In this document: positions 1-6,559 of the stretch, piece by piece
Layout of the letters: every line of letters starts with the position of its first letter
Position numbering within the stretch: position 1 is the stretch's first letter
Assembly: GCA_031289515.1 (NCBI GenBank)
Contig: JAITPH010000196.1
Span: forward strand, 1-6,688
Direction: 5' to 3'
Origin: Tannerella sp.
GTDB lineage: Bacteria; Bacteroidota; Bacteroidia; Bacteroidales; Tannerellaceae
Length of the DNA: 6,688 nt
Program-made: the position numbers and the translations under genes
Notes under the pieces: model-generated
Told to the model about the DNA's origin: nothing
Database searches by the model: none
What the model saw: the letters and a program-made list of their open reading frames with translations, nothing else

Positions 1-1657
1 AAGCGGCGATAACGGAATTTACAATTCGGTCAGCAAATACGCTTATCCCGGCTTTAAGAGACTTATGAACTTGAGGCTGGATTACAGACATGCGTTCGGC
101 TCTCACAATGTGAATGCCATGGTGGGATTTGAGGAAGAATACAGCTATTCTGAAAATTTCTACGCATCGCGTCATACTTCCCTTGATATATCCTATCTGT
201 TTGCCGGTTTGGACAATGACAAGCAAAAAGGTAGCGGCGGAAGCCCAAGCGACCGTGCAAGTCAGGCTTTTATCGGAAGATTTGCTTATGACTATCAGGG
301 TAAATACATGGCAGAGTTCACTTTCCGTTACGACGGTTCTTCACGTTTCCCGAAGGAAAGCCGCTGGGGATTTTTCCCTACCGGATTGGTTGGCTGGCGT
401 ATCAGCGAAGAATCTTTTATCAAGGAGAATCTTTCAATGGTTAATAACCTGAAATTAAGAGCTTCTTACGGTATCATGGGAGATGACTCCTCGGCAGGTA
501 ACTATCCTCCCAATATTGTAGGGTATAACCTGGCGCCCAGTAGCCTTGGCTGGCTTTTCAACGGCGCTTATTACGGCGGCGTTAATCCGACTGCCATTCC
601 CAACCTCGAACTCACATGGTACACCTCGAAAATGATGAATCTCGGTGTTGATGTAGAGACATATAACGGACTGCTGGGCGGTTCCGTCGAATATTTTGTC
701 CGTAACCGCGAGGGACTTTTGGCAAGCTCAGGCACGGTACTTCCGGGAACTGTCGGCGCAGACATGCCGCAGAAAAATCTGGACAGCGACCGCGTATTCG
801 GATATGAAATCACGCTTTCGCACCGTAACAAAATCGGCGACGTCCGCTATTTCGCAAATGCTCAAATGGGTACGACGAGACACATGTTTCTTGACAGAAC
901 TGCGACAAAGGCAGGTAATTCCTACGACCATTGGCGCAACAGGTATGAAAACCGTTACGATAATATATGGTGGGGTACGGAATACGGCGGCCAGTACCAA
1001 AGTTATGAACAGATATACAATTTCCCGATTTCGGCCGGCTCGAGCACGCTTCCCGGCGATTACTACTATAAGGACTGGAACGGCGACGGCGTAGTAAACG
1101 GTAATGACTCCCATCCGATAGCTCTGACCGGTATGCCGTGGATAAATTACGGTTTCAGTCTCGGCGCCGAATGGAAAGGAATAGACATAAACGCTAATTT
1201 CCAAGGCTCGGCTCTTGTTTATGTAAAATATGCGGAAGCGCTTGTAGAACCGCTGTCTTTCGGCGGCGCAGGTACAATGAGCAAATTCCTGGATCGCTGG
1301 CATCCCGAAGACCCGAATGCGGATTATTGGGACCCGCGCACAGTATGGATTAAGGGAGAATATCCGATAACAGGATCGGGTCTTGCCGACGGTACAAAAG
1401 CCATCGAAGACGCTTCATATCTGCGATTGAAGACGCTCGAACTTGGATACAACCTTCCGAAAAAATATTTGAATATACTTGGAGTAAAAGGATTGAGAGT
1501 ATATGTAAGCGGTTATAACGTACTTACTTTCACAGGACTAAAGCACACCGACCCCGAACATCCGGGTAGCGAAGGCGGCGCTTCTAACGAATATGTCGAT
1601 ACTTACAAGTATCCTATCAACCAATCCATCAATGTTGGAGCATCTATTAAATTTTAA
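1..1657 (+). CDS. SusC/RagA-family TonB-dependent outer-membrane transporter, C-terminal part (5' truncated)
   Basis: The reading frame is open from base 2 with no start in the window, so this is the C-terminal 551 residues of a protein that is normally about 1000 residues or more; the ATG at 65 is internal. The visible part is the beta-barrel of a SusC-like transporter, which imports glycan oligomers across the outer membrane with TonB/ExbBD energy and works as a complex with SusD. Family signatures seen are an EF-hand-like loop D-W-N-G-D-G...D at visible residues 358-369, the following stretch with P-W-I-N-Y-G-F, the near-C-terminal D-A-S-Y-L-R-L-K block from residue 470 followed by L-R-V-Y-V-S-G-Y-N, and a terminal beta strand ending S-I-K-F with the C-terminal Phe typical of barrel proteins. 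The N-terminal carboxypeptidase-like domain, TonB box and plug lie outside the window. The next gene begins 12 bases after the stop, as expected for a susCD pair. Family assignment is secure; substrate cannot be read from this part. Confidence 0.96.
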   Translation, partial: SGDNGIYNSVSKYAYPGFKRLMNLRLDYRHAFGSHNVNAMVGFEEEYSYSENFYASRHTSLDISYLFAGLDNDKQKGSGGSPSDRASQAFIGRFAYDYQGKYMAEFTFRYDGSSRFPKESRWGFFPTGLVGWRISEESFIKENLSMVNNLKLRASYGIMGDDSSAGNYPPNIVGYNLAPSSLGWLFNGAYYGGVNPTAIPNLELTWYTSKMMNLGVDVETYNGLLGGSVEYFVRNREGLLASSGTVLPGTVGADMPQKNLDSDRVFGYEITLSHRNKIGDVRYFANAQMGTTRHMFLDRTATKAGNSYDHWRNRYENRYDNIWWGTEYGGQYQSYEQIYNFPISAGSSTLPGDYYYKDWNGDGVVNGNDSHPIALTGMPWINYGFSLGAEWKGIDINANFQGSALVYVKYAEALVEPLSFGGAGTMSKFLDRWHPEDPNADYWDPRTVWIKGEYPITGSGLADGTKAIEDASYLRLKTLELGYNLPKKYLNILGVKGLRVYVSGYNVLTFTGLKHTDPEHPGSEGGASNEYVDTYKYPINQSINVGASIKF

Positions 1658-1669
1658 AAATACAAGATT

Positions 1670-3571
1670 ATGAAAAATATAAAATATTTATTGTTAAGCA
1701 TGTTCCTGGGTCTGACTTTTTCGTCGTGCGAAACATTAGACCTCGAACCGAAAGGCATATTGGACGATGCAGCCCTTCTCGGAACTGAAGAAGGAATAAA
1801 GATGTATGTTGCAGGTCTTTATGACTATCTGCCTATCGAAGATTTTAATTATTCTCCCACAAGCGGTTATCGCTGGGGTAACTACTGGGAAGCCCAAAAA
1901 CAATACATGGGCGCCATGTGCGGAGAAGTTGTAGGATGGCAAGGCGGCCTTGACGGCGCCAGCGGTTTCAGCTACTGGCCCTACGACCGGATCCGTCGCG
2001 TAAATACGTTAATAGAGAAGTTGCCGTCGGTTAAGAGCAAATATACGGAAGCAACTTACAATTCCGTAATAGGAGAAGCGCATTTCCTGAGAGCGTACTT
2101 TTATTTCGGACTGGCGAAACGCTATGGCGGCATGCCGTTAGTAGATGTTGTGCAGGATCCGTTTGCTCCGGCTGACGAGTTGAACGTTTTCCGCGCTACG
2201 GAATCGGAAATGTACAGATTTATTCAGAACGACCTGAAATTTGCCATGGATAATATGGCGACAACAGCCGAAAAAGGTCGCGCTACCAAATACGTAGCCG
2301 CAGCGTTGATGTCTCGCGCCATGCTTTATGCAGGTAGAATCGCCAAATACGGCGGTTATACGACGTCTTCGCCCGACGTGGCAGCGCAAAAGGGTTATGT
2401 CGGTATTCCGGCAAGCGAAGCAAGCTACTTCTTCAACGAAGCAGTCAGCGCAGCCAAGTTTGTTGAAGCGGGAGACTTTGAACTGGTAGGCGAAAATTTG
2501 GCCCACAGCGCTAAAGAGCAAAATTTTGTAGATATGTTCCTGAAAGAGACGAAAGAAGATGTTTACGTGAAATATTTCAGTACCACTGCTCCGGGCGGCG
2601 CACAGTTGAATCACAGTTGGGACGGCAGCACTACTCCTTCCGGTCGTTTTTCTTCATGGCCCGGCTCGGAAATATATCCTACGCTCGAAACGGTAGAACT
2701 GTATCAGCAAATGCCGGTCGAAAACGAGGACGGAACGCCGCGCCGATTCGAGAATCGCGAAGATATGTGGCAGGGATTCGAGCCGCGTTTGCTGGCTACG
2801 GTTTATTTCCACGGCATGCCTTTGAGAGGTAATACTTTCGATATTCGCCGCGGCTTCTACAGATCCTATAACGGAACGATGGAGGATGCTGCGTTCGGCG
2901 TAACGACAGCGCCCATCAATGCCGCAAGCAACCGTATTATTGCTACAAACAGCACTCAGCAGCATGAAGGTGTAGCCATTTCCGGTCGAGACGGCGCATG
3001 GAACGGAGGAACTGAAAACAATACGACAACCGGTTTCTTTGTACGCAAATATGTTGATTACAACATGTCTGCAGCTCAGGCGGGCGGTTACGGCAGCCAG
3101 ACGGCGTTTAAAGTTTTCCGTTTTGCCGAAATGTTGTTGAATCATGCTGAAGCAGCTTACGAATTGGGTAATAAACAGGAGGCTTACGATCTGATTGCCC
3201 GTGTTCGCAACCGTGCGGGCGCAGCAGTTTGGGCGCCTAAAGCAGCTCCGGGAGAGGTATATATGATTAACAATCAGGTAGTAGACGAGAATCTGCAATA
3301 TATCCGCGACGAGCGTTTCCGCGAATTGCTTTTGGAACAGCAGAGATGGTGGGACATCCGCACATGGCGCGTTGCCGACAAGTATCTGAATCAGTTCAGA
3401 CCGTTAGCTTTGTTGCCTTATCTTGTATTGGACGAAAACAAGTACATCTTTATTAAGGAATATAACATTACTAATAAGCAGTATACTTTTAATGTCCGGA
3501 ACTTTTACGATCAAGTGCCTACCGGTCAGATAAGCAGAAATCAGAATTTGGTACAGAATCCTATTTATTAA
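1670..3571 (+). CDS. SusD/RagB-family glycan-binding outer-membrane lipoprotein
   Basis: This 633-residue protein is a SusD-like surface lipoprotein, the lid and glycan-capture partner of the SusC transporter encoded just upstream. The N-terminus is a lipoprotein signal: basic start, hydrophobic core at residues 6-17 and lipobox F-S-S-C with Cys20 as the lipidated residue; an acidic/polar stretch after Cys (E21, D24, E26) fits surface export. Family motifs appear in order: G-E-A-H-F-L-R-A-Y-F-Y-F from residue 135 leading to R-Y-G-G-M-P-L-V (151-158), a helical-repeat (TPR-like) F-R-F-A-E-M-L-L-N-H-A-E-A block at 483-495, R-V-R-N-R-A-G at 511-517, R-D-E-R-F-R-E-L-L-L-E-Q-Q-R-W-W-D-I-R at 546-564, and the C-terminal Q-N-P-I-Y ending. 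Length is at the upper end of the usual 500-650. The ATG at 1670 is chosen because it starts the signal peptide; there is no obvious Shine-Dalgarno in the 12-base A+T-rich spacer, which is normal in this phylum. The ligand is not predictable from sequence; a mannoside is inferred from the GH92 neighbour. Confidence 0.97.
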   Translation: MKNIKYLLLSMFLGLTFSSCETLDLEPKGILDDAALLGTEEGIKMYVAGLYDYLPIEDFNYSPTSGYRWGNYWEAQKQYMGAMCGEVVGWQGGLDGASGFSYWPYDRIRRVNTLIEKLPSVKSKYTEATYNSVIGEAHFLRAYFYFGLAKRYGGMPLVDVVQDPFAPADELNVFRATESEMYRFIQNDLKFAMDNMATTAEKGRATKYVAAALMSRAMLYAGRIAKYGGYTTSSPDVAAQKGYVGIPASEASYFFNEAVSAAKFVEAGDFELVGENLAHSAKEQNFVDMFLKETKEDVYVKYFSTTAPGGAQLNHSWDGSTTPSGRFSSWPGSEIYPTLETVELYQQMPVENEDGTPRRFENREDMWQGFEPRLLATVYFHGMPLRGNTFDIRRGFYRSYNGTMEDAAFGVTTAPINAASNRIIATNSTQQHEGVAISGRDGAWNGGTENNTTTGFFVRKYVDYNMSAAQAGGYGSQTAFKVFRFAEMLLNHAEAAYELGNKQEAYDLIARVRNRAGAAVWAPKAAPGEVYMINNQVVDENLQYIRDERFRELLLEQQRWWDIRTWRVADKYLNQFRPLALLPYLVLDENKYIFIKEYNITNKQYTFNVRNFYDQVPTGQISRNQNLVQNPIY

Positions 3572-3590
3572 TAAATTAACAATTAAGAAT
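3572..3590 (+). other. A+T-rich SusD-DUF3823 spacer with a second stop and two heptads
   Basis: The 19-base spacer begins with a second in-frame stop (TAA TAA with the SusD stop) and contains two related 7-mers, ATTAACA (3575-3581) and ATTAAGA (3582-3588), directly before the ATG at 3591. There is no purine-rich Shine-Dalgarno. An A-rich unstructured leader is compatible with the Shine-Dalgarno-independent initiation common in Bacteroidetes; that role is inference. Confidence 0.45.
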
Positions 3591-4337
3591 ATGAGACATA
3601 TATATAAAATTATCGGCGCATTGTCTATCGGCTTGTTACTGCTGGCTTTAAGCCCTGCATGTACTCCAATCGACAATTATACGGCTCCGAGTTCCCGAAT
3701 GAGCGGGAAAGTGATAGACAAAACGAGCGGAGGAGCTTTCATTACCGGACAAAACGAATTTAGCATTCGTCTCTGGGAAACAAGTTGGGGCGAGAATCCT
3801 ACTAATCAGGATATTCCTGTTTTGCAGGATGGCACCTATAATAACGAAAGACTGTTTGACGCTACTTACGCGATGGTTCCTTACGGAGGTCCGTTCTGGC
3901 CTGTACCGACAGATTCAAATATCGTATTGAAAAAATCTCTCGCGAGAGATTATGAACTTACGCCTTATTTGCATGTCATTGAATTTTCGCATCAGTTGAA
4001 CGGTACGACGTTGAAATTGTCGTGTCGCCTTCAAGCGCCGATCACGCAAAATTTGCCGCGAGTGCTGGATATTAGACCGTTCCTCAGTTTTACCAAATTC
4101 TGTAGCGACGGCTCGAATATCGGAGAATATTCTCAAGGTATATATCAGGTGAATATCAATACCAACTGGGGGGACGGCGTAGGCGATATGAGTACCGGAA
4201 TCGGCAGTACCGTTTATAATTTGCCCGATATTCCTCTGAAATCCGCACGTACATATTATGTTCGCGTGGGAGTGAGAGTGGAAGATACTTATCGCAAGTA
4301 TAACTATTCCGAAATCATAACCGTGCAAGTTCCATGA
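3591..4337 (+). CDS. DUF3823 domain-containing lipoprotein, putative surface glycan-binding accessory protein
   Basis: A 248-residue lipoprotein that I recognise as a DUF3823 family member, typically encoded directly after susCD in PULs. The signal runs from M1 with hydrophobic residues 7-20 and lipobox S-P-A-C, lipid-anchored at Cys24. The mature start is D-N-Y-T-A-P-S-S-R-M-S-G-K-V-I-D (28-43), characteristic of the N-terminal DUF3823 beta-sandwich, followed by F-S-I-R-L-W-E (57-63), an L-Q-D-G-T-Y-N-N segment (78-85) and Y-G-G-P-F-W-P-V near 98-105. A second all-beta region, residues about 122-246, matches the expected C-terminal DUF3823 domain and ends in beta strands T-Y-Y-V-R-V-G-V-R-V (221-230). 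Only one mature cysteine pair candidate, C145 and C171, is present. Family function is not established biochemically as far as I know; position and lipid anchor suggest it binds glycan at the cell surface beside SusD. The stop overlaps the GH92 start by four bases, so the two are probably translated together. An 18-base DNA palindrome covers codons 115-121, near the domain boundary. Confidence 0.9.
   Translation: MRHIYKIIGALSIGLLLLALSPACTPIDNYTAPSSRMSGKVIDKTSGGAFITGQNEFSIRLWETSWGENPTNQDIPVLQDGTYNNERLFDATYAMVPYGGPFWPVPTDSNIVLKKSLARDYELTPYLHVIEFSHQLNGTTLKLSCRLQAPITQNLPRVLDIRPFLSFTKFCSDGSNIGEYSQGIYQVNINTNWGDGVGDMSTGIGSTVYNLPDIPLKSARTYYVRVGVRVEDTYRKYNYSEIITVQVP
3934..3951. repeat. Perfect 18-base palindrome inside the DUF3823 gene
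   Basis: Bases 3934-3951 read AATCTCTCGCGAGAGATT, identical to their own reverse complement; symmetry breaks one base further out on each side (A3933 against A3952). It spans codons 115-121 (K-S-L-A-R-D and part of Y). There is no loop, so it could form a cruciform or a protein-binding dyad rather than a good RNA hairpin. Function is unknown and it may be coincidental. Confidence 0.6.
4334..4337 (+). promoter_or_regulatory. ATGA stop-start overlap (translational coupling)
   Basis: The ATG of the GH92 gene (4334-4336) overlaps the TGA stop of the DUF3823 gene (4335-4337). No Shine-Dalgarno-like purine tract precedes it (the upstream bases read ACCGTGCAAGTTCC), so start selection likely depends on ribosomes finishing the upstream gene. 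The start is further supported by the signal peptide that follows it. Confidence 0.75.
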
Positions 4338-6559
4338 CGTTACGCAGGATATGTATTTATTGTTGTTTTTCCTTACTGGTAGTTAATGTAGGACAGGCTC
4401 AGGACAAGACTCCGGTTGATTATGTAAATCCTTATATGGGAAATATAAGTCACCTGCTTGTCCCGACCTATCCGACGGTACATCTGCCGAACAGTTTGCT
4501 GCGTGTCTATCCCGAACGCGGCGATTACACCGGCGACAGGTTGCAGGGTCTACCTCTGATTATATCAAGCCACAGAGGCAGTTCGGGCTTTAATTTAAGT
4601 CCCTATCAGGGAGGAAAAGACAACGTATCGCATGTGATACAATTCAGTTACGATAACGAGAAACTGTATCCATACTATTACGAGGTTTTTCTGGACGAAC
4701 AACAAACGCATGTCCGCTACGCGCCATCGCATCAGTCGGCGGTTTACCGGATAGAGTATACGCTGCCGAAAACGCCTGTCAGCCTGATACTGAACTCCAA
4801 AAACGGAGAGATGAACGTGAACGGAAACGCCGTGAGCGGCTATCAGCGCCTCGAAAACAATACGAACGTGTATATCTACCTCGAAACCGAACGGAAGCCT
4901 GTCGCATCAAGCGTGCTCAAAGGCGGACGTATGGAAGAGGGTAGCCGTGCGTCGGGCAGAAATGCCTGCGTGGTATTGAATTTCGGCGACGAGCCGCAAA
5001 CCCTGAACATCAGGTACGGCATTTCGTTTATCAGCGAAGAACAGGCAAAAAGCAATCTTCGCCGCGAAATCGAAGATTACAATATTGAGAAATTAGTCGT
5101 CGAAGGACGCAATTTATGGAATAAATCTCTTGGTAAAATTAATGTTGATGGCAACAACGATGGCAAGGACGTATTTTATACGTCCTTGTATCGTTGTTTT
5201 GAACGCCCGGTCTGCATAAGCGAGGACGGACGCTATTTCAGCGCATTTGACCATAAAGTGCACGACGACGGCGGAAAGCCTTTCTATACCGACGACTGGA
5301 TATGGGATACTTACCGTGCGGCTCATCCGCTGCGCGTTCTTATAGACGCGGAGATTGAGACGGACGTGATAAATTCATATCTCCTGATGGCGGAACAGAT
5401 GGGCAACGACTGGATGCCGACCTTTCCCGAAATAACCGGCGATTCGCGCCGTATGAACTCGAATCATGCGGTGGCAACGGTACTCGACGGTTACGTGAAG
5501 GGCTTGCGGGGCTTTGACCTCGAAAAGGCGTATATAGCCTGCAAGAAGGGTATCGAGGAAAAGACGCTTATTCCATGGTCGGGCGCGCCTGCCGGTTGGC
5601 TCGACGAGTTCTATAAGGAAAATGGCTTTATACCGGCATTGTATCCGGGCGAAAAGGAAACGGTGGCTAACGTCAATTCTTTTGAGAAACGACAACCGGT
5701 GGCCGTGACGCTCGGCACTTCATACGATCAGTGGTGTCTCTCCGGAATTGCCAAAGCTCTCGGCAAGACGGACGAGGCCGATTATTACTTTAAATGCTCG
5801 CATAACTATAGAAACCTGTATAATGCGGCAACAGGATTTTTTCATCCTAAAGATAAGGACGGCAAATTTATCGAGCCTTTCGATTATCGCTTTTCGGGCG
5901 GTATGGGAGCGCGCGAGTATTACGGCGAAAATAACGGATGGACTTATCGCTGGGATGTTCAGCACAATATAAAGGACTTGATTGTGCTGATGGGTGGAAA
6001 GGAACGTTTTATCGATAATCTTGATAGAACTTTTAGTGAGTCGCTTGGTAGAGGGAAGTTTGAGTTTTATGCTCAACTTCCCGACCAAACGGGTAACGTT
6101 GGACAGTTTTCGATGGCAAACGAGCCTTCTCTGCATATTCCGTATATGTATAATTACGCCGGTCAGCCGTGGAAGACGCAAAAACGTATTCATAACCTTG
6201 TCAAACAGTGGTTTCGCAACGACTTGATGGGCGTTCCGGGCGATGAGGACGGCGGCGGTACGTCTGCTTTTGTCGTCTTTTCGATGATGGGCTTTTATCC
6301 TGTCACTCCTGGTCTGCCTGCTTATAATATCGGTAGCCCGATGTTTGCCAATATTCGCCTTACTCTGAGCAACGGAAAAGTCTTTGAAATAGAAGCCCGA
6401 AACTATTCCGACGAAAACAAATATATCCAGTCGGCTTCTCTGAACGGCCGCGTATGGAACTCTCCGTTCTTTGACCATTCGGAGATTGCTAATGGGGGCA
6501 AACTTGTGCTGGTTATGGGGGATAAGGCTAATAGGAATTGGGGAGTTAACAGTGAATAG
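4334..6559 (+). CDS. GH92 family exo-alpha-mannosidase, exported
   Basis: A 741-residue glycoside hydrolase family 92 enzyme, which removes terminal alpha-mannosyl residues with inversion in a Ca2+-dependent reaction. The N-terminus (R4-R5, hydrophobic 6-19, V-G-Q-A then Q23) is a type I signal peptide with probable cleavage after Ala22; Cys7, 10 and 11 do not form a lipobox, so the enzyme is predicted periplasmic. Domain order is the N-terminal beta-sandwich (about 27-240, starting V-D-Y-V-N-P-Y-M-G) then the (alpha/alpha)6 barrel. Barrel signatures include T-D-D-W-I-W-D-T-Y-R (319-328), N-H-A-V (377-380), S-Y-D-Q-W-C (463-468), Y-G-E-N-N-G-W (530-536), A-N-E-P-S (595-599) and P-G-D-E-D-G-G-G-T-S-A-F (635-646). 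By motif position Glu532 is the likely general acid and Asp637/Asp639 the general-base pair described in the family. Linkage specificity is not determined. Length is normal. The family-typical end N-x-N-W-G (about 733-737) is followed by V-N-S-E, which is encoded by the downstream heptad repeat. Confidence 0.96.
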   Translation: MTLRRICIYCCFSLLVVNVGQAQDKTPVDYVNPYMGNISHLLVPTYPTVHLPNSLLRVYPERGDYTGDRLQGLPLIISSHRGSSGFNLSPYQGGKDNVSHVIQFSYDNEKLYPYYYEVFLDEQQTHVRYAPSHQSAVYRIEYTLPKTPVSLILNSKNGEMNVNGNAVSGYQRLENNTNVYIYLETERKPVASSVLKGGRMEEGSRASGRNACVVLNFGDEPQTLNIRYGISFISEEQAKSNLRREIEDYNIEKLVVEGRNLWNKSLGKINVDGNNDGKDVFYTSLYRCFERPVCISEDGRYFSAFDHKVHDDGGKPFYTDDWIWDTYRAAHPLRVLIDAEIETDVINSYLLMAEQMGNDWMPTFPEITGDSRRMNSNHAVATVLDGYVKGLRGFDLEKAYIACKKGIEEKTLIPWSGAPAGWLDEFYKENGFIPALYPGEKETVANVNSFEKRQPVAVTLGTSYDQWCLSGIAKALGKTDEADYYFKCSHNYRNLYNAATGFFHPKDKDGKFIEPFDYRFSGGMGAREYYGENNGWTYRWDVQHNIKDLIVLMGGKERFIDNLDRTFSESLGRGKFEFYAQLPDQTGNVGQFSMANEPSLHIPYMYNYAGQPWKTQKRIHNLVKQWFRNDLMGVPGDEDGGGTSAFVVFSMMGFYPVTPGLPAYNIGSPMFANIRLTLSNGKVFEIEARNYSDENKYIQSASLNGRVWNSPFFDHSEIANGGKLVLVMGDKANRNWGVNSE
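5164..5188 (+). repeat. Perfect 11-bp intragenic hairpin in the GH92 gene
   Basis: CAAGGACGTAT (5164-5174) is the exact reverse complement of ATACGTCCTTG (5178-5188), separated by only TTT (5175-5177). It covers codons 277-285 (G-K-D-V-F-Y-T-S-L), which includes the conserved F-Y-T-S-L-Y segment of GH92 proteins. The RNA would fold into a stem with a tight 3-base loop, followed by a moderately U-rich TATCGTTGTTTT (5189-5200). It might pause or attenuate transcription or protect an RNA end, or be a by-product of coding sequence. Confidence 0.6.
6053..6082 (+). repeat. Bulged intragenic hairpin in the GH92 gene
   Basis: GGGAAGTT (6053-6060) pairs with AACTTCCC (6075-6082) and GAG (6062-6064) with CTC (6072-6074), leaving one bulged T (6061) and a 7-base loop. 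It covers codons 574-583 (G-K-F-E-F-Y-A-Q-L-P). No U-tract follows, so it is not a terminator; functional meaning is uncertain. Confidence 0.4.

Noticed and set aside
1073..1108. EF-hand/dockerin-like loop D-W-N-G-D-G...D in SusC
   Set aside because: Such D-x-N-x-D-G loops are commonplace in SusC-like barrel loops, so it is not a separate domain or a novelty.
728..1303. Open frame of 191 codons on the minus strand opposite the SusC gene
   Set aside because: Antisense shadow of conserved SusC barrel codons; no domain or signal recognised.
4334..4399. Cys7, Cys10 and Cys11 in the GH92 N-terminus as a possible lipobox
   Set aside because: They sit in the hydrophobic core without the small-residue pattern preceding a lipobox Cys; a type I signal with cleavage after Q-A fits better.
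5147..5166. Direct repeat GATGGCAA twice at 12-base spacing
   Set aside because: Only 8 bases, explained by the D-G-N-N-D-G codons in a variable loop.
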